DNA of 64,000 bases from Actinomycetes bacterium (GCA_023420415.1 JAEZWF010000012.1:1-64000); one strand, 5' to 3'. Positions 32,506-44,501 are shown, counted from the first letter of the stretch. Notes: generated from the sequence alone by a model not told the origin. Program-made: numbers and translations.

Positions 32506-33198
32506 GTCGGGGATCACGCTGGCGGGCTTGCCGCGCGGGTGCGAGTGCACGCCGCGCTGGCCGACGCAACGCGGCTGCAGCTGGTCGACCTGCTCACGAT
32601 CGGCAACCTCACCGCCTCGGAGGCGGGGGCCGCGCTGGGCGTGCCCTCCAACCTGCTGGCCTTCCACCTGCGCACGCTCGAACGGGCCGGTCTCGTGGTG
32701 CGGCGCCGGTCCGAGGGTGACCGACGCCGCTCGTACCTCGCATTGGGCCCGGCGGCCCGGATGCCCGGACTCGACCCCACCACCGCGCCGGTGCTGCCGG
32801 ACCGCCTGCCGCGGCGGGTGCTGTTCGTCTGCACCGCCAACAGCGCCCGGTCCCACCTCGCCGCGGCGCTCTGGCGGCAGGCGAGCCCCATCGATGCCGC
32901 CTCGGCGGGCACCCACCCAGGGGAGCGCATCAACCCCGGCATCGTGGCCACCGCTCGCCGCCACCGCCTCCCGCTGCCCCAGGTGGCGCCGCAACACCTC
33001 GACCAGGCGCTGCGCGACGACGACCTCGTGGTCACCGTCTGCGACCGCGCCCACGAAGAGCTCGGCGGGCTCGGGTGGGCGCACTGGTCGGTGCCCGACC
33101 CGGTGCGCAGGGGCACACCCGCCGCCTTCGACGCGGCCTACGAAGACCTCGCAGCCCGAGTCGGTGCACTGGCTCCGCGGCTGGCGCAGGCGTCCTGA
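32503..33198 (+). CDS. ArsR-type repressor fused to low-molecular-weight phosphatase / arsenate reductase
   Basis: 231 residues. Residues 10-85 are an ArsR winged helix (LADATRLQLVDLLTIGNLTA, then SNLLAFHLRTLERAGLVVRR). Residues 104-228 are a low-molecular-weight tyrosine phosphatase fold: P-loop VLFVCTANSARS with Cys110 and Arg116, and an Asp in the VPDP loop. Such fusions are known in actinobacteria and are usually read as arsenic-responsive with arsenate reductase activity. The ArsR half lacks the CVC metal pair, so what it senses is uncertain. No arsenite efflux gene is adjacent. ATG at 32503 sits in the operator; a rho-independent terminator follows. Confidence 0.88.
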   Translation: MVGDHAGGLAARVRVHAALADATRLQLVDLLTIGNLTASEAGAALGVPSNLLAFHLRTLERAGLVVRRRSEGDRRRSYLALGPAARMPGLDPTTAPVLPDRLPRRVLFVCTANSARSHLAAALWRQASPIDAASAGTHPGERINPGIVATARRHRLPLPQVAPQHLDQALRDDDLVVTVCDRAHEELGGLGWAHWSVPDPVRRGTPAAFDAAYEDLAARVGALAPRLAQAS

Positions 33199-33216
33199 GA
33201 CCCCCTGCCCAGGACG

Positions 33217-33253
33217 GAGGCCCGGACCATTTCCCCCCGATGGTCCGGGCCTC
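33217..33253 (+). terminator. Rho-independent terminator of the ArsR fusion gene
   Basis: GAGGCCCGGACCAT (33217-33230) pairs perfectly with ATGGTCCGGGCCTC (33240-33253), with a 9-base pyrimidine-rich loop and TTTT shortly after (33257-33260). 18 bases past the stop codon. Confidence 0.85.
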
Positions 33254-33273
33254 AACTTTTGGCTCCCACGCTG

Positions 33274-33315
33274 CGGGATGCCGGGGGCGCGACATGCCGC
33301 GCCCCCGGCATCCCG
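33274..33315 (-). terminator. Terminator hairpin downstream of icd
   Basis: 18-bp perfect arms (33274-33291 and 33298-33315) with a 6-base loop, 22 bases past the icd stop codon on the minus strand. A-rich bases beyond give a short U-tract in the icd transcript. It stands back to back with the ArsR-fusion terminator. Confidence 0.8.
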
Positions 33316-33337
33316 GGAGAGTGCCGGTAGCTGTCGC

Positions 33338-35554
<2,217 letters not shown>

Positions 35555-35592
35555 GGTGCGCGTCGACGCTCCTCGCTATGGTGGACGGATTA

Positions 35593-35606
35593 TCTTGACG
35601 TCAAGA
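35593..35606. promoter_or_regulatory. 14-bp perfect palindrome in the icd promoter
   Basis: TCTTGACGTCAAGA, 39 bases upstream of the icd ATG, in an AT-rich patch. It contains TTGACG (-35-like) on either strand, and on the icd strand GATAAT follows. A dimeric regulator bound here would overlap the promoter. The regulator is unknown. Confidence 0.6.
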
Positions 35607-35664
35607 GAAATCCTAGCGGACTCCAGGCGCGCTCAGGCTATGGCCCGACCCGGGGGCAGGCAAA

Positions 35665-35703
35665 GGTATGCCGCCGTGCCCGACTCGGGCACGGCGGCAT
35701 ACC
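35665..35703. terminator. Aquaporin-gene terminator made of facing TATGCCG motifs
   Basis: GGTATGCCGCCGTGCCCGA (35665-35683) and its reverse complement (35685-35703) are separated by a single C, a near-perfect 39-bp palindrome, 25 bases past the aquaporin stop. The left arm plus following bases (35665-35690) is identical to 30478-30503 in the Nudix-GNAT gene. Confidence 0.75.
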
Positions 35704-35727
35704 CGCGGCGTGGTGGAGGCGGGGCCT

Positions 35728-36525
35728 TCAGAGGGCCTGGTCCTCCGCGAGCTCGGGGTCCGACACACCGGTGATGTCCTCGGCCCGACGGTCGACGCCG
35801 GTCACGAGGTGGTAGGTCGCGCCCGCGATGGCCGCGCCGACCAGCGGCGCCAGCCAGAACGCCCACAGCTGCCCCGGCGCCCCGTTGCCGTTGAAGAACG
35901 CGACGGCGGTCGAGCGGGCCGGGTTGACCGAGGTGTTGCTGATCGGGATCGAGATGAGGTGGATCAGCGTCAGCGCGAGACCGATCGCGAGTGGGGCGAA
36001 GCCGACCGGGGCCCGATCATCGGTGACGCCGAGAATGACGTAGAGGAAGAATGCGGTGAGGATCGCCTCGGCGGCCAGGACGGCGGTCAGCGTGTAGCCG
36101 CCGGGAGAGTGGTCGCCGTAGCCGTTGGCAGCGAGGTTGCCGGTGACCTCGAAGCCGGGGACGCCGCGCGCGATGCCCCACAGGGCCAGGCCCGCAACGA
36201 GTCCGCCGACGACCTGCGCGATCCAGTAGGCCGGGACGTCCTTCCAGGGGAACCGCCGGGCAACGGCGACGCCGAGCGTCACGGCCGGGTTGAAGTGCGC
36301 GCCGGAGACGAAGCCCACGGCGTAGGCCATCGTCAGGACGGTGAGGCCGAAGGCCAGCGCGACACCGAGGAAGCCGATGCCGAGCTGCACGGCGGCCCCG
36401 CCGGCCGTGATGTTGGGCGCGAGGAACTTCGCGGCGAAGATTGCGCTGCCGCACCCGCCGAACACGAGCCAGAAGGTGCCCAGCGCCTCGGCGAGCATCC
36501 GCCGCTGCAGAGGGGGTGTGTCCAT
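35728..36525 (-). CDS. aqpZ: Aquaporin Z
   Basis: 265-residue MIP channel with six membrane spans and both NPA boxes (HFNPAVTLG and SVNPARSTA). The segment LIHLISIPISNTSVNPAR supplies the narrow-pore His and Arg of water-selective AqpZ, arguing against a glycerol facilitator. ATG at 36525 is preceded by AAGGAG. The C-terminal tail is acidic (DPELAEDQAL). It has a strong palindromic terminator and appears monocistronic. Confidence 0.93.
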   Translation of the reverse strand: MDTPPLQRRMLAEALGTFWLVFGGCGSAIFAAKFLAPNITAGGAAVQLGIGFLGVALAFGLTVLTMAYAVGFVSGAHFNPAVTLGVAVARRFPWKDVPAYWIAQVVGGLVAGLALWGIARGVPGFEVTGNLAANGYGDHSPGGYTLTAVLAAEAILTAFFLYVILGVTDDRAPVGFAPLAIGLALTLIHLISIPISNTSVNPARSTAVAFFNGNGAPGQLWAFWLAPLVGAAIAGATYHLVTGVDRRAEDITGVSDPELAEDQAL

Positions 36526-36625
36526 GCCCTGCTCCTTGTCCAACCGTGTGGACCGTCCGGCCCACATCGGCACCACTGTGGCGTACCTTCGCCGGTTTGC
36601 CCACGGCGACGCACCGCGCGGCGGG
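36526..36625. promoter_or_regulatory. Aquaporin upstream region
   Basis: 100 bp between the PqqD-like stop and the aqpZ start, both minus strand. Apart from the AAGGAG ribosome-binding site nothing specific is visible, and no short precursor-like reading frame convinces me. Confidence 0.25.
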
Positions 36626-36898
36626 TCACGGAGCGGTTTCGTCCACCTCGAGCAGGCCGAGCGCGGCGAGCTGCTCGAGCACGAGCGCAGTGGCGTGGCC
36701 GGGGTCGGCACCGTCCGGTGGCGGCCCGAAAGCGGCGACCAGCGCCGCGGTGAGGTCCTCGGACGCGCGCCACGTGGCGGCGAGGTCGAGCAGGGTGGTC
36801 GCCAGGGCGCTGAGCCGCACCACCTGGTCGTCGATGAGCACGACCGCCTCACCCTCGTGGTCGATGCGGTCGGTCGGCGGCACCGCGCGCACCCTCAT
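36626..36898 (-). CDS. PqqD-like (RRE-fold) small protein
   Basis: 90 residues from ATG 36898, overlapping the HPr-kinase-like stop. The sequence DHEGEAVVLIDDQVVRLSAL, then a helix (ATTLLDLAATWRASEDLTAA) and a closing helix (VLEQLAALGLLEVDET), matches PqqD, the fold that binds precursor peptides in PQQ and other ribosomal-peptide pathways. PqqD-like proteins paired with HPr-kinase-like proteins are recorded as the 'HPr-rel-A' type system of unknown output. No radical-SAM enzyme, protease or precursor gene is adjacent. Confidence 0.75.
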   Translation of the reverse strand: MRVRAVPPTDRIDHEGEAVVLIDDQVVRLSALATTLLDLAATWRASEDLTAALVAAFGPPPDGADPGHATALVLEQLAALGLLEVDETAP

Positions 36899-37704
36899 GA
36901 CGCGGCGTCCTCGCCGAGGAGGTGCCGCAGGTCGGTCGCGTCGCGGTAGGTCACCCGCCGCAGGCCACCGACGGCGTCGACGACGGCAGCCAGGCGCTGG
37001 AGCGGGCGGTCCATCACGGCGAGGTGGGAGACCTGCTGGGTCAGGGCGACCACGGCGTCGAGCGGGTCGAGCAGCCGGACCGCCGGTGGTCCGTCGTGGT
37101 CCTCGCGCCGGTCGAGGAGCCACACGGCGCCCAGCCGCACGGGACCTGCCGATGGCGTGAGGCCCAGCGCGCGCGGTGGGGTCTCGTCCTTGAGCAGGCT
37201 GCCCGGCGTGCGGCGGATCGACAGCGGCTTGGGGTAGGGGCTGACGGTGAGGTCGTCGGCGACGGCGACGGTCTCGTCGGTGACGTAGGCGAACCCGGGG
37301 CCGAGGGTGCGCACGAGCGTCGTCTTTCCGGTGCCACCGGGGGCGACGAACGCGTGCGCGATCCCGGTGCCCGGGTCGGCGAGGGCCGCCGCATGCAGCA
37401 GGTGCACGCGGCCGGCGAGGGCGTCGATGGCCGCCACCGTGATGCGTTGCGTGAGGACCTGCAGGAGGTCGTCGGCATGCCGCCGTGAGACCTGGCCGGC
37501 CGCGTCGGCCGCGCGACCGGTCGCCTCGTCAGAGACGTGGACGACCTCGACCGTCACGGTCGGTGCGTCCTCGGGGAGATCGTCGGCCGGGCAGTACTCC
37601 CACAGCGACGGCAGCCGGTCGAGCACCTCGGCCGCGCGGTCACCACTCACCTCGGTGACGACGCGCACCCCCATCGCGCCCACGGCATACCGGCCGGCGG
37701 TCAC
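36895..37704 (-). CDS. HPr-kinase-like P-loop protein
   Basis: 269 residues. The ATP-binding loop is HAFVAPGGTGKTTLVRTLG (near residue 115) followed by YVTDETVAVADDLTVSPYPK, which matches the HPr kinase C-terminal fold; the N-terminal 80 residues are unlike HprK. In characterised cases homologues phosphorylate Ser on lasso-peptide precursors. Paired here with a PqqD-like protein by a 4-bp overlap. Start uncertain: GTG 37704 is used, an ATG at residue 10 is the alternative. Substrate and purpose unknown. Confidence 0.7.
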   Translation of the reverse strand: MTAGRYAVGAMGVRVVTEVSGDRAAEVLDRLPSLWEYCPADDLPEDAPTVTVEVVHVSDEATGRAADAAGQVSRRHADDLLQVLTQRITVAAIDALAGRVHLLHAAALADPGTGIAHAFVAPGGTGKTTLVRTLGPGFAYVTDETVAVADDLTVSPYPKPLSIRRTPGSLLKDETPPRALGLTPSAGPVRLGAVWLLDRREDHDGPPAVRLLDPLDAVVALTQQVSHLAVMDRPLQRLAAVVDAVGGLRRVTYRDATDLRHLLGEDAAS

Positions 37705-37777
37705 GTCGGTGCCCCGTTGCGTCGGCGTGGGTGGCGGCCACAGCCACCGCCCACGCGGACGCAAGGCCCGGGCGGGG

Positions 37778-39340
37778 TCACTGGTTGCTGGCGCTCTCCA
37801 CGAACGCGGCGAGGTCGGCGGACTGCTGCAGCCGGCTGGGCTCGTGGACGTACATCATGTGGCCGGCGTCGTAGTAGTCGTGGTGCAGGTTGGCGCGCAG
37901 CTCGGCCGGGATGTCGAGGTGGGCCATGGCGTCCTCGGCCGCAAAGTAGGGGGTGGCTCCGTCGTAGTAGCCGTAGGACACGTGGACCTGCAGGTGCGGG
38001 TTGGCGCGCATCGCCCGCGCGAGCTTGCCGCTGACGTCGACCGGCTTGCCCTCGAACTCCTTGAAGCTCCACTCCTTGAACGCCCGGCTCGAGCTCGTCG
38101 TGTAGGGCAGGTCCTGGCGGTAGCCGAGCTCCTCGCGCAGGTAGTGGTTGAGGGCGGCGGTGTAGGGGCCGCCGATCGCGTCCATCGACGGGTCCGCGTC
38201 CCACGTGGCGGCGTTGCCGTGGGCCAGCGGGCCGGTGAACCGCGAGTCGAGGCGACCGACGGCCAGCCCCCGGTCACGCAGCAGCTCGGTGAAGAAATGG
38301 ACGTGCTCGACCCGCAGGTCCGCGCGGTCGACGTAGTCCTCGGACAGACCGATCAGCCCGGCGAGACGTGAGACGTGCTCGGCCCGCTCGGCCTTGGTGA
38401 GGCGCGATCCGCGGGCCAGCGCCCACGGGTAGTCGCGCTCGGCATACTCCTGCGCCTCGGCGAGCACCGTCTTGAGCGCCTTGCGGCCGTGCCTGCCGTG
38501 GTAGTGCGCCGTCGCGGCGTAGGTCGGCAGGTAGTCGACGTAGGCGCGGTCGTTGCGGTAGTCGAACTCGACGGTGTCGAGGTCGATCACCGAGCTGATG
38601 AGCATGATGCCGTTGAGGTAGAGGCCGTAGTGCGACTGCAGGTGCTCGGCGAGGGCGGATGCGCGGATGGTGCCGTAGGACTCGCCGGCGACGAACTTCG
38701 GTGAGAGCCAACGGCCTTCGCGGCTGGTCCAGAGCCGGATCAGCTCGCCGACGCTCTCGATGTCCTTGGTGAACCCGTGGAAGTCCTTGGCCTTGCCGCC
38801 CTCGACCGCACGCGAGTAGCCGGTCGAGACGGGGTCGATGAAGACGAGGTCGGAGACCGCGAGCAGCGACTGCGGGTTGTCGACCAGTGCATAGGGCGGG
38901 GGCGTGAGGTCACCGACGTCGCCGGAGTCGACGCGTCGCGGGCCGAGCAGCCCGAGATGCAGCCACACCGAGCTCGACCCGGGGCCGCCGTTGAAGGCGA
39001 ACGTCACCGGCCGGTTGGTCCCCTCGGGGACGTCGGCGACGTATGCCGTGAGGTTGAGCTCGGCCTTGGCGCGCAGCCCCTTGAACACGTCGTCCTCGAA
39101 GACCTCCTCGCGCAGCACGACGCGGCCGGTCGTGGCGCTGTAGCGCAGCTTGCGGCGGCCGATCGCCAGCGTGTGCTGGGTGGTGACGAGGTCGTCCTTC
39201 GGCGGTGCCGGCGTGGTGGTCACCGTGGTGGTGTCGGTCGAGGTCGTCGTGGTGTCACCCTCGCGGCTGGCGGTCGGTGCGGTCGCCGCCGGGGCGGTCG
39301 ACGTGGAGGTGCTCGGGCGGTCGGCGGCGTCGTCGCTCAT
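37778..39340 (-). CDS. S10 serine carboxypeptidase family protein
   Basis: 520 residues from ATG 39340. A Thr/Ser-rich leader of about 45 residues precedes the domain. Oxyanion region FAFNGGPGSSSVWLHLGLLG, nucleophile in FVAGESYGTIRASALAEHL, DPVSTGYSRA in the substrate pocket, and the late Asp and His (DYYDAGHMMYVHEPS) complete the alpha/beta-hydrolase triad. No signal peptide is obvious, unusual for S10 enzymes, so a cytoplasmic or non-classically exported enzyme is implied. It acts on C-terminal residues of peptides. Divergent from xthA with only 51 bp between. Confidence 0.88.
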   Translation of the reverse strand: MSDDAADRPSTSTSTAPAATAPTASREGDTTTTSTDTTTVTTTPAPPKDDLVTTQHTLAIGRRKLRYSATTGRVVLREEVFEDDVFKGLRAKAELNLTAYVADVPEGTNRPVTFAFNGGPGSSSVWLHLGLLGPRRVDSGDVGDLTPPPYALVDNPQSLLAVSDLVFIDPVSTGYSRAVEGGKAKDFHGFTKDIESVGELIRLWTSREGRWLSPKFVAGESYGTIRASALAEHLQSHYGLYLNGIMLISSVIDLDTVEFDYRNDRAYVDYLPTYAATAHYHGRHGRKALKTVLAEAQEYAERDYPWALARGSRLTKAERAEHVSRLAGLIGLSEDYVDRADLRVEHVHFFTELLRDRGLAVGRLDSRFTGPLAHGNAATWDADPSMDAIGGPYTAALNHYLREELGYRQDLPYTTSSSRAFKEWSFKEFEGKPVDVSGKLARAMRANPHLQVHVSYGYYDGATPYFAAEDAMAHLDIPAELRANLHHDYYDAGHMMYVHEPSRLQQSADLAAFVESASNQ

Positions 39341-39391
39341 GGTCGGCACCCTAGTGCGGGCGGCTCGGAGGCGACACGGAGAATAGGGCGG

Positions 39392-40195
39392 GTGCGACTG
39401 ATCTGCGCCAACGTCAACGGGATTCGAGCCGCTGCCCGCCGAGGGGGCATGCAGTGGCTGGCCGAGCAGCAGCCCGACGTGCTGTGCCTGCAGGAGGTGC
39501 GGGCCAGCGACGACCAGCTGCGGGCGGCGCTCGACGAGGGTGGTTTCGAGGGGTGGCACGTCGCGCACACCGAGGCGCAGTCCAAGGGGCGCGCCGGTGT
39601 CGCGGTCGTCAGCCGTGACCCCCAGCTGCGGGTCTCGACATCGGTCGGGCCCCGTGAGTTCGACGGCGCTGGGCGCTGGGTCGAGGCCGACCTGGACACC
39701 CCGGCCGGGGTCGTGACGGTCGTGTCGACCTACGTCCACACCGGGGAGGCCGGCACCGACCGGCAGGCGCAGAAGTACCGCTTCCTCGACGCGCTGACGG
39801 CCCGCGTCGAGGCGTGGACCGCGGCGGGTGCGCTCGCGGTCGTGACCGGCGACCTCAACATCGCCCACCACGAGCACGACCTGAAGAACTGGAAGGGCAA
39901 CCTCAAGAAGTCCGGGTTCCTCGCCGACGAACGGGCCTACCTCGACCGCTGGTTCGCCGATGGCGCCTGGGTCGACGTGCACCGGGCCCACCACGGCCCC
40001 GGCCCCGGCCCGTACACGTGGTGGTCGTGGCGCGGGAAGGCGTTCGACAACGACGCCGGCTGGCGCATCGACTACCAGCTCGCGAGTGCGCCACTCGCCC
40101 GGCGGGCGACGACCGCGTGGGCCGGCCGCGCGGCGGCATACGACCAGCGCTGGTCCGACCACGCGGCGGTGGTCGCGGACTACGACCTCCGCTGA
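39392..40195 (+). CDS. xthA: Exonuclease III (AP endonuclease family)
   Basis: 267 residues of the endonuclease/exonuclease/phosphatase fold. Motifs: ICANVNGIRAA with metal-binding Asn, DVLCLQEVR with the metal Glu, VVTGDLNIAHHEHDLKNWKG with catalytic Asp-x-Asn, and the end RWSDHAAVVADYDLR with the Asp-His pair. It removes abasic sites and damaged 3' ends in base-excision repair. GTG start at 39392 gives the expected N-terminus (MRLICANVNG). Confidence 0.94.
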   Translation: MRLICANVNGIRAAARRGGMQWLAEQQPDVLCLQEVRASDDQLRAALDEGGFEGWHVAHTEAQSKGRAGVAVVSRDPQLRVSTSVGPREFDGAGRWVEADLDTPAGVVTVVSTYVHTGEAGTDRQAQKYRFLDALTARVEAWTAAGALAVVTGDLNIAHHEHDLKNWKGNLKKSGFLADERAYLDRWFADGAWVDVHRAHHGPGPGPYTWWSWRGKAFDNDAGWRIDYQLASAPLARRATTAWAGRAAAYDQRWSDHAAVVADYDLR

Positions 40196-40281
40196 GGTCG
40201 TCGCGTCCGTCGACGAGTCCGCCCACCGAAAAGTCGCTGCTCAGCGCCCTGCGGGCGACCGAACCGGACTACCGTGCCTGC

Positions 40282-42120
40282 ATGAGGCGCACCGTCCGCA
40301 CCGCCCTGTCCGCCTGTGCCGTCACCCTCGTGGTGCCCGCCGTCGTCGCGGTCGCACCCGCCGGGGCGGCGCCGCCCACCGGGACGCTCGTGCCGATCGG
40401 CGGTGGGTACGAGACGCCATCGCTCGAGGGTTTCTCGCGCATCGCCGCCGAGGGGGCGAGCGGCCCGACCGTCGACCTCGTCGTCGTGCCCAGCTCGTAC
40501 GGCGACAAGTCCAAGGACCGTGCCGAGAACCTCGTCCTCGCCCAGCAGCGCACCGACCAGATCGACGCCGCGTGCGATGCGGTCGTGCCGCCGCCCTACA
40601 CCGGCTGCACCGCCACGCTCGCCGTCCTGCTCAACCGCAAGGACGCGATGGACCCGGCCAACAGCACGATCTTCGACGCGGCCTCCACCGACGGCATCTA
40701 CGTGCTCGGCGGCGACCAGGGCATCGCCATGAAGGTGCTGGCCGGCTCGCCCGCCGAGCAGGCGATGGAACGCGCCGTGTCGCGGGGCGTCGCGCTGGGC
40801 GGCACGAGTGCCGGCGCCGCGGTCGAGTCACGCAGCATGATCAACGGGTTCACGGGCCAGCTCGGACCGGCCGAGGGGCTTCGCCGGGACAGCACCCTCA
40901 TGTGGTGGGGTGACGACGCGGACCTCGAGCGCGGCTTGTCCTTCGGTTCGCAGCGGGCGATCTTCGACCAGCACTTCTACCAGCGTGGCCGGTTCGGTCG
41001 GCTGCTGTCGACGGTCGCCACGAGCGACGAGAGGTATGCCGGGGCGTCCCGTCTCGGGGTCGGCGTCGACTACGCGACCGGTGTGCGGGTGGACGACGAC
41101 ACGACGCTGAGCGGCGTCTTCGGTGCGAGCTCGGCGGCGGTCGTCGACTTCGAGACCTTGGGTGCCACCCACTCCTGGGTCGGCCCGCAGTCGCTGCTCT
41201 CGGCGCGCAACGTGCTGACGCACCTGCTCACGCCGGGCACGGCGGCATACGACCTGACCACGCGCACCCCGAGCATCGACGGTGCCCCCGTCGCGGCGCC
41301 CGCCCCGACCGGGTGGCGCGCGCCGGCGGCGCCCGGTTCCGGGACGACCTACCTCGGCGGCGGCCTGCTCGACGGTGCGGTCAAGGACGGCGCGTTGCCG
41401 GCGTTCGTGCGGACCGCGACCGCCGCGGTCGCCTCGCCGAAGCAGTCGCGCATCGTCGTGGTGTCGGCTTCGTCCGAGGACACCGCGACCGCCCAGGCGT
41501 ATGCCGCGGCGCTCAAGACGGCGGGGTGGAAGGGATCGGTCGTCACCTCGACCTACGGACCGGGCTGGACCGCCCCCGACCTCGCTGGGGCGGCGGGGGT
41601 CGTGGTGACGGCAGCGGACGCGACCACGTTGGCGCCCGCCGTGGGCGATGCCGCGTTCCGCGGGTGGGTGAGCGACGCTGCTCGGACTGCACCGGCCTTC
41701 CTGGCCGATGACCACATGGCGGCCGCGGTGGGTGCCCGCTGGTCACCCAAGGCCGACCCGACCTCGAGCACCGTGGAGGACCAGGGCATCGCGGCGTTCC
41801 GTGCCGACGACGCGCAGTGGCAGCCCGGACTCGGCCTCGTGTCGGCGAGTGTCGTTCCCAGCCTGACGAGCGAATACCGTTGGGGCCGTTTGTATGCCGC
41901 GACGATGGCGGACCCGACCCAGCTCGCCTTCGGCGTCGCGGAAGGCACCGCCATCGCGCTGTCGCCCACCTCCGGCGCCACCGTCGCGGGTGGCGCGAGT
42001 GTGGTGGTCGCGGATGGCCGACAGGCGACCTTCAGCACCGCTGAGAACGGCGCGATCGGCGCCGTCAACGTGGTCCTCGACGTCTTTGCTGCCGGTGAGG
42101 CTCTGACCTCCGCGCGGTGA
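40282..42120 (+). CDS. Secreted cyanophycinase-like (S51) protein with a degenerate second domain
   Basis: 612 residues from ATG 40282, with a signal peptide (ACAVTLVVPAVVAVAPAGAA). The first S51 domain (about 35-330) has the nucleophile in LGGTSAGAAVESRSM and the cyanophycinase His motif in FDQHFYQRGRFGRLL. The second half starts afresh (TTYLGGGLLDGAVKDGALPA, then IVVVSASSEDTATAQAYAAA) with a related fold but no GTSAGA elbow, so it is a decayed duplicate, perhaps for binding. The substrate may be a beta-linked Asp peptide. Monocistronic. Confidence 0.82.
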   Translation: MRRTVRTALSACAVTLVVPAVVAVAPAGAAPPTGTLVPIGGGYETPSLEGFSRIAAEGASGPTVDLVVVPSSYGDKSKDRAENLVLAQQRTDQIDAACDAVVPPPYTGCTATLAVLLNRKDAMDPANSTIFDAASTDGIYVLGGDQGIAMKVLAGSPAEQAMERAVSRGVALGGTSAGAAVESRSMINGFTGQLGPAEGLRRDSTLMWWGDDADLERGLSFGSQRAIFDQHFYQRGRFGRLLSTVATSDERYAGASRLGVGVDYATGVRVDDDTTLSGVFGASSAAVVDFETLGATHSWVGPQSLLSARNVLTHLLTPGTAAYDLTTRTPSIDGAPVAAPAPTGWRAPAAPGSGTTYLGGGLLDGAVKDGALPAFVRTATAAVASPKQSRIVVVSASSEDTATAQAYAAALKTAGWKGSVVTSTYGPGWTAPDLAGAAGVVVTAADATTLAPAVGDAAFRGWVSDAARTAPAFLADDHMAAAVGARWSPKADPTSSTVEDQGIAAFRADDAQWQPGLGLVSASVVPSLTSEYRWGRLYAATMADPTQLAFGVAEGTAIALSPTSGATVAGGASVVVADGRQATFSTAENGAIGAVNVVLDVFAAGEALTSAR

Positions 42121-42203
42121 GAACGGCTGCGACTTCGGGCCGCTCGCGACTGGTGTTCGGGTCCGGGTGAGGCCCGGCTGGCCTCAAGTGCGGACGTGCT
42201 CGG

Positions 42204-43397
<1,194 letters not shown>

Positions 43398-43456
43398 GAA
43401 CCCACCCTACGCAGCCGACCCGCGCCGCTGCAGACGCGTCCACACCTCCTGACACA

Positions 43457-44491
43457 ATGGTCGGCATGTCTGACTCGTCCACGCCCACCGCGCTGCCCCG
43501 GATCCTGTCCGGCATGCAGCCGACCAGCGACAGCCTCCACCTCGGCAACTACCTCGGGGCGTTGGTCAACTGGGTGAAGCTGCAGGACGACTTCGACGCC
43601 TTCTACTTCGTGGCGGACCTGCACGCGCTCACCGTGCCCACCGACCCTGAGGTGCTGCGTCGCCGCACCCGCGTGACAGCGGCCCAGTTCATCGCCGGCG
43701 GTGTCGACCCCAAGCGGTCGGCGGTGTTCTGCCAGAGCCATGTTGCCGAGCACGCCGAGCTCGGCTGGGTGATGAACTGCCTGACCGCCGACGGCGAGGC
43801 GCGGCGCATGACGCAGTTCAAGGACAAGGTCGCCAAGGGCCAGAACGCCAACGTCGGCCTGCTCACCTACCCCATGCTCATGGCCGCCGACATCCTCATG
43901 TACGACGCGGCCTACGTGCCCGTCGGCGAGGACCAGCGCCAGCACCTCGAGATCACCCGTGACCTCGCCGAGCGGTTCAACCACCGGTTCGGCGACACCT
44001 TGGTCGTGCCCGACGCCTACATCGTCAAGGAGTCGGCCAAGATCATGGACCTGCAGGAGCCCGAAGCGAAGATGAGCAAGACCGGCTCGAGCCCCAAGGG
44101 CCTCATCGACCTCATGCAGGACCCGGCCAAGATCGCCAAGAACATCCGCTCGGCCGTCACCGACACCGACACCGAGGTCCGCTACGACCCCGAGGGCAAG
44201 CCGGGCGTCTCCAACCTGCTCGTCATCCACTCCGTCCTGTCCGGCACGCCGGTGCAGCAGGTCGCCGACTCGTTCGCCGGCAAGGGTTACGGCGACCTCA
44301 AGAAGGAGGTCGCCGAGGTGGTCGTCGAGGCGCTGACCCCGTTCCAGGAGCGCATGCGCGAATTGCTGTCCGACGAGGCCGAGCTCGACCGCATCCTGGC
44401 CGACGGCGCCGACCGGGCCCGCGAGGTGGCCCACGCGACCATGGCGCGCGTGCGAGAGCGGGTCGGCCTGCTGTCCGCTGCCGTTCGGTAG
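43457..44491 (+). CDS. trpS: Tryptophanyl-tRNA synthetase
   Basis: 344 residues, class I synthetase charging tRNA-Trp. The HIGH-type motif is LHLGNYLGALVNWV (after GMQPTSDS) and the KMSKS loop is EAKMSKTGSS. GEDQRQHLEITRDLAERFNH is the conserved tRNA/amino-acid region. Two ATG codons (43457 and 43466) could start it; no good ribosome-binding site precedes either, so a leaderless message is possible. Followed 10 bp later by the RNA ligase-like gene. Confidence 0.96.
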   Translation: MVGMSDSSTPTALPRILSGMQPTSDSLHLGNYLGALVNWVKLQDDFDAFYFVADLHALTVPTDPEVLRRRTRVTAAQFIAGGVDPKRSAVFCQSHVAEHAELGWVMNCLTADGEARRMTQFKDKVAKGQNANVGLLTYPMLMAADILMYDAAYVPVGEDQRQHLEITRDLAERFNHRFGDTLVVPDAYIVKESAKIMDLQEPEAKMSKTGSSPKGLIDLMQDPAKIAKNIRSAVTDTDTEVRYDPEGKPGVSNLLVIHSVLSGTPVQQVADSFAGKGYGDLKKEVAEVVVEALTPFQERMRELLSDEAELDRILADGADRAREVAHATMARVRERVGLLSAAVR

Positions 44492-44501
44492 GGTCGCGAC
44501 C

